Assembly: GCF_963855985.1 (NCBI RefSeq) | Contig: NC_087100.1 | Span: 5,119,001-5,183,000, forward strand | Reading direction: 5' to 3' | DNA: 64,000 nucleotides | From: Ostrinia nubilalis | Taxonomy: Eukaryota; Arthropoda; Insecta; Lepidoptera; Crambidae | In this document: positions 36,017-47,084 of the stretch, piece by piece | How positions within the stretch are numbered: the first letter of the stretch is position 1 | Layout of the letters: each line of letters opens with the position of its first letter | Notes under the pieces: generated by a model | What the model was told of the DNA's origin: nothing | Database searches by the model: none | What the model saw: the letters and a program-made list of their open reading frames with translations, nothing else | Made by a program: the position numbers and the translations under genes

Positions 36017-36140
36017 CTCTCCTATTATTCGGCTGCAATTGCGTGAAAGACAAATGAGAGCGCGCGAGTGATTAGGAGCCGAGGCTGAGCGCTGACGCGT
36101 GATGTGTGCTAATTAGAGCGACGATTGGCCATAGGGATAA
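36017..36140 (+). repeat. GC-rich repeat, copy B
   Basis: This copy lies 427 bp downstream of copy A in the same orientation and differs by only a few bases in its core. No open frame or tRNA-like boxes were seen. Confidence 0.75.
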
Positions 36141-39100
36141 TTGAATCGTTTTTTGGCTATGGGTAAATGATCTTTACTAGTTTCACTTATACAAAAATTG
36201 TTCCTGGTTATAAAAATATTATGTTTTATAAAATGATTACAAAAATACTAACAGCGCAGGCATAAAACCGCCTTGTTTGAAGCCGGATATAATAATGGGA
36301 TTCAAAATATCTTACCAATTTGGTAAGACAAAGTCAATTTAATTATACATGCTTTGAATAGCATGCCAAGCTTTTAACGGCTTAATTAAACGCCAGGCTG
36401 GGACGTACATAAGCTATAACAACCCAACAGTCTAGATAAGAAATGTAAGACGTGATAATTATTATATTGTAGTCCTCACTTATGACTAAGTGCAGTTATT
36501 TTATTCTAATAGAAAAACATCTCCATGCCACTGCTATTGTGAATAAAATTCACTCTAGCGGAAAAAACGGCAAGAATTCCCCCTCGACATTGATTTATTA
36601 CAATTTTTTTCGTGTAATTGTAAATATTTTCATATTGAATACAGAGCAAACCATGAAAGAAATCCATTCCGACGGTGTACTATGAATGTTTCAGTTTCAG
36701 AGCATTTTCTTTGGGTTCTGCAGCAAAATCTTTGAAATAATCTTTGGTTCAATTTGAAAATCTTCATCTATAATTGTAACGAATAATACTTTTACAGAAA
36801 TTCATTTGACTTCCAAATTAAACTAAACACTGAAATTTTCAGCTGCGTAACTATAAAGATAAATAAAACTGAAAAACATTTTTTCAATTGAATTTATTAT
36901 TTTTTTTCAGTAAAATCAAAATAAATGTTTGAAGAAAAATCGAAGATAAGTATATGATAATAGTTTCGAGCATGAAATCATTTTCGTAGATGTAAATTAC
37001 ATAAAATGACTCGTGACACGTACGCACGAAGAAATGCTGCTGTTTTTCAAACCTATAAAGAGTAGTTTACCAAATGTCCAACCAGCTTTTGACCCAATTG
37101 AACGAACTGTTATTTTTTCTTATAGGTCTTGGAACGTTGTTATACTTAAAGTACAAAATAGGAACTATAATTATTTTATGTTTTTTTTTCATATTGAAAT
37201 GTTGCAATTGTTTACGCTGGTAATTTTTTTTACAAAATATAGGTTTTAAGCAACACTTGTCCTTTGCCTGTTGGTCTCCAAAACTCCAACGGCGAAAGGC
37301 GCGTTCAATTTATCCATGTCAACTCTCACGGGGCAGACACCGTGAAATCTCCTCTCCATTAAATGTAGACTATACAAATTTCCCGATACGCTGTTGATCT
37401 CTACGTCAAGCCGTGATTATGTATCCAATTTCTTTTGAATACACCATTATTTGATGGCTTATTTAAGTGATTCTGTTGGAGCTTGAATTGAAATATTGTT
37501 CAAACATAATATTTTCCTCATTTTAATAATTGATATGAAAAAATAAGATTTTACCCACTTTATATTTTTCGGTAGACATTGCACAGCAGCAGATTGTGTG
37601 AGCGAATTCTATTACACGACTTACACATGCTAGATAAATTAAACTCCCTGTCAGCAGTCGGTTAAAACCTTATTTCTCTGAAATAAATAGGTAAGTCTTA
37701 CTCAAGTAATGCTATAGAATAGTACATTCATTTATCTTCATTCTAATCTGTACCAAAATAAACCGTCCAAATGTATCTTTCTACATGAAAGCTACGCAGC
37801 AAAAAATACATTACTTTGATGGAGTGCTAAAAAGGTGCCGGTTTCCATCGCTGTAGGGTACATCGATATATTTCCCGTCCTTTTAATTTCGGATTCGATA
37901 TAAAATTCGTCACCCTGCCTATTATAATCCAGAAAATACCCGGCATACGTGTTAAAAGAAGGTTTTCGTCTCATTTATTAGGGCAGGTGAGCCCTGCTTA
38001 AGTGGATCGGCCTGCAAGCACGGTAGTGTTGTAACCGTGTCCTGAAAATGTGTCGATATTACTGTCAATATTTTTATTAAATTATTATTATTCATTTAAT
38101 TTAATAAAAAAAAATATGTTTTTGAGTTATGATATTATTATAGTTATAAGCACATATTACTTTCTTATAATATTATTTGTGTTTGTTACTTGTTGTGCCT
38201 TTAAATGTAGGTATAAAAAATACCTACAATTTGTTATTCTTATCGCAACGAACCGCATTGTTTTAGGTTAGTAGGTAATTGCATGAAACGTAACACGATA
38301 CACTATTTTTCCCTCCGTTAATTTACTCTCAGTTAAGATAACACAGTGTGTTGTATGTATGTATGTATAGCATACCCCAGCTAAAAAAATAACTTGTTTT
38401 CATGGCAGTAGAAGATCAAACCCCTGCACTGTATACTCATTTATTATGCATTAAGCTTTGGAATTACAATGTCGACGTATCTATAATCTATATCCATACT
38501 AACAATCACTTCCCACAACACTACAATTACTAAATCCACAGTATCAATAACAAAAAGAAATATGCAATTACACCATTAATTACGTATTCACTCCATTTGT
38601 CGACTACCGAAAGTTATCGACTCAAAAATGTATATTTAAAAGGCGATATCTTGACGTGCATCTCTACGTCGACGTTGATTGATGGGCCCAGTCACACGTT
38701 GGGCGCCAATAAGCCCATACTTTTGGAACTGGCTAGAAAATGTACAGGGAATTTTGTAGATTTTTATTAGACGACAGAATACGTGGTGCTACCTGTACTC
38801 AAAATGCAATTGAATGAACTTAGAATCTCTGAAAGCAGGTATTTAATTTTTGAGTGTCATATAAAAAACTAGATTGAAGTTATTTTCTTTCTATAGATAG
38901 GACGTGGAATGTAGGCTAAAATCATCAATTTGCTTCCAAAAAATAGAGAGGGTCGTGATTCTGGAGCTGGTAATAATTGACCTGCTGATGAAATCAATCC
39001 AAGGTGTCTCTACTCTCCATTTTTAAAAGACTTGATGACATTTATTATTCAAGGTGCAAAGTAAAACGCCAAATTCAAGTCAAACAGCAGATAAATATTA

Positions 39101-39366
39101 AAATAATCTTTATTTTAAAAAATAAAATCGTTCTTTGGCCACGGCTCATGGCTGTCAACTTTATAATGACAGATTTAAATCCTGGACTCAACGTCAGCAC
39201 AAATATTGCTTGCGTGTTTTCCTATTGTTGTAAATAAAAGTTACACTCTAATATAGTATTTTGTTCCAGAAATGATTATACATTGTAAAACATACCCTGT
39301 TTCTATGTTAACTTGGTATAAATTGGAATGCAATCATCGTTATAACACAACAGTGTTAGTTTCAAA
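36141..39366. other. A+T-rich intergenic DNA, no gene recognised
   Basis: There are only short, low-complexity frames (for example at 37013-37249 and 38050-38271) with no domain signals, plus a short ATGT repeat at about 38350-38368. Confidence 0.55.
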
Positions 39367-39490
39367 AGCGTGTGACTGCTGAATGGTGACCGCGCTAACG
39401 GGCCAAACATTAGGGACAAATTACAAAGGACTAACCCCAATCCCATTAGCATTGCAGTGGGATTCAAACGCTGCTATACATCTATTGTAT
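39367..39490 (+). repeat. direct repeat, left copy
   Basis: It shares GCTAACGGGCCAAA, GACAAATTACAAA, ACTAACCCCAAT, CCATTAGC and GCAGTGGGA in order with 40010-40122. The class is unknown. Confidence 0.65.
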
Positions 39491-39552
39491 GCTTTGTTTC
39501 AATCAAGGGATAAGGGAATGAGGCAGAGCCTACATGGAAAACTGTTGTGTTT

Positions 39553-39681
39553 GAGTCTGGAACTGGTCGCCGACATTCGTTTCTTCACATGACTGTTCTG
39601 TCGGCGAAGCGGCGATAAACGAAATGTTGTGTCGGCGGGCAGTCATGTGAAGAAACGAATATCGGCGACCAGTTCCAGATC
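39553..39681. mobile_element. MITE with 9-bp target duplication and 40-bp inverted repeats
   Basis: The arms TCTGGAACTGGTCGCCGACA... and their reverse complement pair over 40 bp with one mismatch. GTTGTGTTT flanks both sides (39544-39552, 39682-39690). A 9-bp duplication suggests a Mutator-type element. At 129 bp it is non-coding. Confidence 0.75.
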
Positions 39682-40009
39682 GTTGTGTTTTGCTATTTTA
39701 ATCAACATTAACGCAAATCCAATCTAGGAAAGTAGCTTTTGTTGATAAGAATCAGTTGGAAGAACTTAGTAAGAACTTACTACCATACAATTATAGTGAT
39801 ACCCACCACGTGCAATCATGATAAACAATTTTAACACATTCTCTTGACTTCGACGTCATTGCTATAAAACTCAAGACTACATACAGATGCTGTCAAAAAG
39901 GTGCCATCATCAGGTATCGTATACCGCAACCTTCACCAGATCATCGGCGATCATCTCTCGAAATTACAGTCCTCGTACATTATGTGTAGTTTTAGTTCCA
40001 ATGGCAAAC

Positions 40010-40122
40010 ACCGTGTGACTGCGACCGCGCGGGGCTAACGGGCCAAATATGTGACAAATTACAAACGACTAACCCCAATGCCATTAGCGATGCAGTGGGA
40101 GTAAAATGCTGCTTTATATTTA
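40010..40122 (+). repeat. direct repeat, right copy
   Basis: It repeats the blocks of 39367-39490 with scattered differences (for example GACCGCGCGGGGCTAACG). Its end runs straight into the repeat at 40127. Confidence 0.65.
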
Positions 40123-40126
40123 TTTA

Positions 40127-40479
40127 AAACTAGCGGCCGCCCGCGACTTCGTACGCGTGGATCCCGTTTTACCCCCTTCATCTATCTTACGTGGTTTAGA
40201 TTTTTTCATACAAATGTTTTTTCCCGCTAACTCCCGTTCCCGTAGGAATTTTGCAATATCCTGTTATAACTAAGCTTTAAGTTTACTAAGGTACCTGCTT
40301 GCCAAATTTCAAGCGTCTAACTTAAGCGGTTTAGATTTTTCATACAAAAGGATTTTCCCGCTAATGCCCGTTCCCGTGGGAATTCCTAAGTATCCTATAA
40401 CCTGCCCAGGAGTATGAAGAATAATTGTACCAAGTTTCGTTAAAATCCGTCGAGTAGTTTTTGTTTCTATAAGGAACAT

Positions 40480-40516
<37 letters not shown>

Positions 40517-40640
40517 AATTTTACTGATTGCATTTTTGGCATCAGTATCGATCACTAATCACCCCCTGATAGTTATTTTGAAAATATATTTCATGTACAG
40601 AATTGACCTCTCTACAGATTTATTATAAGTATAGATAACA
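40127..40640 (+). repeat. dispersed lepidopteran repeat with internal microsatellite
   Basis: It begins ACTAGCGGCCGCCCGCGACT followed by TCGTACGCGTGGATCC, a signature common in Lepidoptera. It has two internal CTAA(C/T)(T/G)CCCGTTCCCGT(G/A)GGAAT blocks and a core related to the fragment at 13000-13158 (AAATCCGTCGAGTAGTTTTT). It ends near TTATAAGTATAGAT. The class is uncertain. Confidence 0.65.
40481..40514 (+). repeat. CAGA microsatellite
   Basis: Eight and a half units of CAGA lie inside the repeat at 40127-40640. Confidence 0.95.
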
Positions 40641-42676
40641 ATTATATTTAGACCTAATCAAGTGGACTTCAAGCAACTCCTACTCAACTACATATTATTA
40701 TATTAATGAAGCTCAGAACTCGATTCAAGCTCAAGCATAGGTCTTAGCCTGGGTTCATTAAATAAATCGCTTGCTCTATCTGTGATATCAATATCACCTA
40801 CAAATAGCTACCTTTTTGTATGCATTTATCAAGACGAGACGCAATTACTTTCGCATTGTATCTAAAAACTTGGCATTCGATCGGTTAAGGACAAAATCAG
40901 ACTCAGTTCCTTGTGAAGAAGAAAAAATGTGAGAGAGTTCTTTAATTTTTTAAGGGTGCCGCCATTTTAGAGCTCTACAATCGGAGGTAACTTTAATGAT
41001 CTGTCCACACACGATGGATGTAGATCCACATCAACCTTTATCGAATGTGCAGCTGTTCACGAGACGCTGCGCCGTGCTAATTGATACAAATTTGGACATT
41101 CTTGACCATTTTTAAAGGCATTACAATAATTAGATTTTGCACAATCATTTTAATAGAATAATTTTCCAATTTATTACTGAAACAGATAATTTCAGCCATT
41201 GTATTTTTGGGTGTGTTTAAGTAATTATCTAATAAAATGCCTTGACATTCGTTTTATATTTTGGAAACTGTTCATATAATTTTGTGAAAAACAAAAGCAT
41301 AAGCCGTCTCAAGATCAATCAATCGGGCGTCTCGATACTCACAAATCAAATAATTCAATAAAAAAACTCATTTTCCAAATTTCATCAATAATGTGAACGT
41401 GTGTGTAATATGAAAATTCAATATTCTCCATATCCATAGCATCTGAATCAAGGTTTTCCGCTTTTGATACATATAACACGAGTTCAGTACATTTGATTAT
41501 CATATTTTTTTGTTTCTCCTTTCCTTTATTTTCCCCTTGTGATTTCGGGGTACGCCTATTTACATATTGAATTTCGATATGCCACTCAAATTTATTACTC
41601 CCCAGGATATATTGTGTTGCATAATGTTAGTTTTGCATAGAATATTTATATATTTTATCGTGCCTGGTAGGCTGGAGCATCTGTACCTGAAATTATTTCT
41701 CGTTCTTATTCCTTTTTATGTTTTCTGCCGTAGAGCATTTGTAACGCCTCCTGCGTCGCTTTTATTTTGTGACGCCATTTTCTTGTTCGCTACAACTTCG
41801 CGGGGACTAAAACGTGAATGATTTTTATTTCTATGGAAATACTCGTAAAGGCGCGCATTGTCTGTTATACAATTTTATGCTGAGTCGCTAGTATCAATTT
41901 GTTTATTTGTTTAATAGGATGAATATCACTTAAGTTTAACTTCAGTAATAAAAACAGTGCCTACAAGTAAGTAAGTAAACATTTATTTGCTGCACACTAA
42001 ATCACATACATTGTTCAACAAGATTAAATATTTAACATGCACATTCAAAATAAAAATAACAATTAGAGATGAAATAATGCAAACAGAGTTGCGGCAGAGA
42101 AAGGTCTCCGTCTCAGCATGTGTCACAAGCTAATGCCTGGACGCTGATTTTCAGACGGCGGCCGACGAAAGTATAGGGCGGCGGTAATCGCCGCAGCAAT
42201 TCGTAGGTGATACAATATTTTAAACTCTATGGAGAAGTATTACGTTATAGTTTGATTAGTGTTCGTGTGCATAGTAACATTTAGCCAAGACTAGAATTAA
42301 ATAAAGCCGCAAATAAATTTGTAGCGACCATGAACCACCAGGCCATAGATTACTTTGACATTCACATATAAAACTTCTCACTAAATAACCACTTGAAATC
42401 TTTAAGACCAGTTTCGCTCTAGCATCTTTAACCAAGTATAAATCAAGGCAAGGGGCTAACATTTTTGCGACTATTGTGTCAAGTTTGAGCGATGCCCTAA
42501 TATCCGGCTGGGGATGGCGACTGTAATAATGCTATGAAACCGCAGATCGAATGAACAGATCGTGGTGGAGAATGTGAAATACTGGAGAATGTGTTTACAA
42601 TGACTTCTTCTCTTCGGGCTCGGTCCGTAATCCAGTTTTGAGGGATCCTGCATTACTAGACAAATTAATCTGGCCT
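40641..42676. other. intergenic DNA, no gene recognised
   Basis: There are no domain-bearing frames. A stretch at 41960-42050 (TAAACATTTATTTGCTGCAC) resembles a LINE tail but is too short to call. Confidence 0.5.
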
Positions 42677-42769
42677 AAGATGCGCGCCGTGATAACTTTT
42701 ATCGACGTCAAAATGTATGGGGAAAATCGATGAAATGGCGTGATAACCGCTTATCGTGGCGCGCATCTT
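42677..42769. mobile_element. 93-bp foldback element
   Basis: The left end AAGATGCGCGCCGTGATAAC pairs with the right end TTATCGTGGCGCGCATCTT. It is too short to code. Confidence 0.65.
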
Positions 42770-43562
42770 CCTACTGGACTGTCATATGAACACAGTTTGT
42801 TTATAATTCGAATTATACAAATTCAAAAGGATCGGTTTTCTGCGGGACCCTGCAAACGGGATGTTCGTGTGAACAAGCCTTTAGAATAAAACATTTTTCA
42901 TCGAAGCTTCTTCCGAATAGCAGAGTACTAATAGTTTTTTGCCACTATGTATTGAAGTCTTAACTAACTTCGGATTCCTAATATTTGCTTCTGTTTTTTT
43001 TGGTGATAAAAACCAGCAGGAGAGTAAGTTACTATGGTTTCCATTTGAATTAGTATTATTCCTGTACCTAGTGAAGACTAAATTAATGACTTGATGATGA
43101 TAATGAACCTACTATGGTTTGATTCGACTGATGGTCAAACTGATGTTATTTTCGGTACAAGAGTTTTAGTGGTTAGAGTTCAATTTTGAAAGACTATTCC
43201 TGGCTGAACTTAGCAATGGGTGTAGATACTAGATAGACCTCTTGCTTAAAACAAAAAAGTCAAACGAAGAAATTCAAAAATACTTATATTGATAATTATA
43301 ATAACTGTGGACTTTTTGACTTTTACTTTACTTTTAGCTTTCAGCCTTCAAACATTGAAGATAAGCTTTTACTATCAAAAATCAAAGGAACAAGGGAGTA
43401 ATGCTCTCAGCGCAAGCACGGAATAGCCGACAGTGAGAAACAAGTGGCTACGGCAGACAAATGGTGGCCCGTGTTATATATTATGAGTCCATTCCCACTG
43501 CTATCGACCACGTGTAGAAGGAGGCAAATGTTTAAACGACCATCATGAAGCCAGTATTCAGT

Positions 43563-43645
43563 CCTTTTTTATGTGACAGGAGGCAAACGAGCAGACGTAT
43601 CACCTGATGGTAAGTGATTACCGTCGCCCATAGACACCCGCAAAC
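43563..43645 (-). mobile_element. CR1/jockey-type LINE 3' tail fragment
   Basis: TTTTTTATGTGACAGGAGGC through GTAAGTGATTACCGTCGCCC and ATAGACACCCGCA matches the end of the LINE at 62690. The T run marks its poly(A) on the - strand. Confidence 0.8.
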
Positions 43646-43654
43646 CCTTTATGG

Positions 43655-43790
43655 ACTCGTTCGTTTCAGTCAATTGACGTCCACTGCTGGACAAAGGCTT
43701 CTTCAAAGGATTTCCACAACGACCGGTCCAGCACTGCCCGCATCCAGGCACCTCCCGCGACCTTCACAAGACTCCAGACTTATGGACTCA
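43655..43790 (-). mobile_element. RTE-type LINE 3' fragment
   Basis: It begins with the + strand phrase TTGACGTCCACTGCTGGACA and continues through ACGACCGGTCCAGCACTGCC, the reverse complement of an RTE coding end. It lies next to the CR1 tail, so two unrelated LINE ends are back to back. Confidence 0.75.
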
Positions 43791-45044
43791 TACAAAGCAA
43801 ATGGTATATTGTAAGATAAATCGTATTACCTTACAAGATTATAATTAAGTTTCAAAGAACGCTTATCAGACTGTATAACTAGTCTCTTAATAATACTCAA
43901 GGAGCTTTCGAATAGAACAACTCTGAAAAAACTAACAATAATAAATTTCTTTGTGTTGTTACGAGTTTTATTTTTCCACTTTGTATAAATGTGATTCGCT
44001 AGTAAAAAGGAGGATTTCGCGCAGGTAAAGCAGGACTTAGAAAATGTACACTCAGCGATACTTTTATTTAATCATCTGTTCATTTAAATGCTATTTAAAT
44101 GAGTGTCTTTATAACTATCTTGTAAGCCAATTTTACAACTAGGTACTTAAAGAAGATTAATTCTTCTTTAAGTAGTAGTGATTACAGTGTGAAAGAAGAT
44201 TGCTAACAATTTTTTTTCTCGTTGCTGAATTTTATACTAGGACAGTAGATACACTTCCTTTAGTGCAGCGGTGTAACTTGTACGCGGTAATTGCAATTTG
44301 GCCGTAAAAAGTGTTGGTGATTATTCCGGAAAGTTTACAAGTAAAAAGGTTCTAGCTTTGAGATTAATAAAAGCCAATTTTAAGACCAACAGTTTAATGT
44401 AACAGTCTGAACAACATTTTAAAAGAACATGTTAATTCTTGCTTGAAATGTTCTGAAATAAACTGAAAAAACTTACATTTAAGTATCGTTTCAACGTCGC
44501 TCTTGGAACTGATCTTAGAACTTAGAAGTAAAGATTGCCTATTTGTAATAATTTATGAAATATTGTTCACTTTCAAGATAACATTTTCATTTCTGAGTTT
44601 AATAAACCATTTTAAATTTTGAAATATTAGGGCTGGTTGAACTTTAAAGTTTTTTAAGACAATTTTTTTATGGAAATTATAATAATTTGATAGTACTTAC
44701 TTGATATTAATAGAGTAGTCCGTATCGAAAGTAAAACTATAGTACAACCTTTTTCCAAAAGACGGGGGTAATGTGTATGTGCTATTTATTAAGATTCACA
44801 GCTACATAACACTGAATATCGTTAGCTGTTACTTTGACTGTAGACATGCTACCAAATTCCGATCTCTCTAGTAACACCCAATATGTCGATAAATGAAATA
44901 TCGAGTGTTGGATTTGAATTGATGATAGCAATATTTAAAACACTATCGCATAGTAGGATTCTGATGGCTGAAGGATATAGGTTTTCTATTACTGCTAATA
45001 AATTACTCGAATTAAAAATTCCTTAAATTGCGTTACTACCTACC

Positions 45045-45095
45045 AGATTACGTCATATACAGGCCAAGAGCTTTCTCGTTGAGGATAACAAAAAA
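45045..45095 (+). repeat. SINE-like repeat, partial copy
   Basis: ATACAGGCCAAGAGCTTTCT followed by GAGGATAACAAAAAAA is the 3' part of the family at 22742. Confidence 0.55.
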
Positions 45096-45554
45096 ACTAC
45101 GTAGTAAACGTTTTTTATCGACTTGTAGTACTTAATCAAATCTTATCGATGGCGGCATACCGTACAACACTACTCCCTTGCATTCTCCAAATTCCCCGGC
45201 ATCATTTATGTAAGAGGGAAAATATCAAAGCGACCAAAACTGAAAGCACAATTTAGTCGTTGATAAGTAACTTAGTATTTGTGGAACGATAGTTAAGTTA
45301 TAAGCCGTTGGAAGTTGCGGTTGAATTTGGCTCAGTTCCAGGAGCTAAATACTAAGGGACAAAAACCATCAGTTTTTGTTCACTACATTCAACTTGAATG
45401 GTACTTAGTAGTGCTTTACAGTGACAACGGCGCTTATCTGTGCTTTGGCTGCAGTTAGTTCTTGAGGTGGGTTTGAACGACTTACTGTTTTCTATTACTA
45501 GGAATTTTATAGAGTTGTGTTGTAACTTAATTGACACTAAGAATAATTTCTTTT

Positions 45555-45660
45555 ATTGTTTAACGAGAAAGTTCTTGGCCTGCATCTCAGCTCTTCCTCA
45601 AGGTGGAAGTAAGCTTCACTTGGAATCTTCAACCACAGAGGAATTGGCTATCTACTCGTA
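45555..45660 (-). repeat. SINE-like repeat, reverse copy
   Basis: The reverse complement reads GATAGCCAATTCCTCTGTGG ... GTGAAGCTTACTTCCACCTT ... GCAGGCCAAGAACTTTCTCG, in the same order as the copies at 22742 and 54716. Confidence 0.65.
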
Positions 45661-47084
45661 CAACCCGATCGAGCTAACTGCGCGCGGTATAAGTTTACAT
45701 TGCTTGCTTAGTTTTAAAGATTATTCAAACGTTAAGTATTGATACGTGGATAATAATGAGCACACTCAAACTATAAGAATACATTCAGTCGAACGTCACT
45801 GCGTGTCTGTAGTGGTGCTGCTGTACGTACATTACTTGCAATTTGGTAGGCGAACGAATCGTCGCACTGAATGCAATGTGTGCATGACACACAATCTTCA
45901 CGACGTACCTATTGTTTTTATTTTGATTACTTTGTGTGTGTGAATTTCTAATGCGACACTGGGTTTTGGAACTCAGCGCATTAGTTACTCTCTAAATCTC
46001 TATGACCGAAACATAAGGATCAAGAAAGGACCTAGTCAGAACCGATCCTAAGCTAGGATTTACTCAGTGAATCGAATTATCCTGGCTTTATTAATACTTC
46101 GGCATGCCAGTCATAGCCCCGCTAATCATCTCTAATTGCGATAAACCTATTACGATCAAATTGAATCACAGACAAAGCTTCGTTAGGTATTTAATAATGT
46201 CTAGCCATCGTGACCGACTTTAGGTATCTATTTCAATATGTGATTGGATTAGAGTTAGTGTAACGTTTGTCATTCAGATATAGGCTGACAATGAACTTAT
46301 TGTTTGACCTTTAATGAGGTCAAAATCAAACGTAATCAAATAATAAGTCATTAGATCACTTCACATCGAAATGTCATTGAGTAGATTGATGAACTGGCTG
46401 ATGTTACCATAGAATAATAATGATAATATTGCGAATAGTGCCAACTGAACAAAGACTGTTCTTCGAGCAAAACAAAGTGGCATCGTAAGTTTGGATATTG
46501 TGATAGGTAATGACATGTCGCGCGGACTGTCATTTGCCTATGATCGCGCCGGCGATGGCGATCTGCACGCGTTGGTGTGGTTGAAACTTTAGAAATGTTT
46601 TAATGTGCTCTCGACTGAAAAATGAAAAACGTGACGTCCTTGTTAATTAAGTTTAAATTCCAAATGGTAATATAATTATGACACTGTATAAATCAAAATG
46701 ATCTCCTTTTATGATGGCTGTAGTTACAAAAATACATCAGTTTTTTAATATTCACAAATGGTTAGATATCTAGCTAAATAGAATTTGAAAAGCCTCAACA
46801 TCGTTCAAAAACATCTATTAATGTATTGTGAAACTTCTTAGTATTTTACTTAGTATCCAAAGAGGTTCCCGAGAAGAACTGTCTGTCTCAATAATATACC
46901 ACTTTGAAATCTTATTTCATAGTAAGACTGAAGATAATTCGATGAATTAAATTATTCTTTTAGGTTTCAATGTCGCTACACAAATAATATTTTATTCGTC
47001 AAAGAAGATTTTCGAGAATAACTACACATTTTTTCCAAAGTTAGTTTTACTGATATGGAAAAGGGCATTTCTACAGCACGGTGT
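45661..47084. other. intergenic DNA, no gene recognised
   Basis: It contains short frames only. A solo fragment of the MITE at 15793 (GCGATGGCGATCTGCACGCG) is near 46550. Confidence 0.5.

Noticed and set aside
40481..40514. Regular short repeats that could suggest an array
   Set aside because: It is a simple CAGA microsatellite. There are no spacers and the setting is eukaryotic, so not CRISPR.
45440..45742. Open frame of 100 codons on +
   Set aside because: It overlaps a reverse SINE-like repeat (45555-45660) and has no domain signal.
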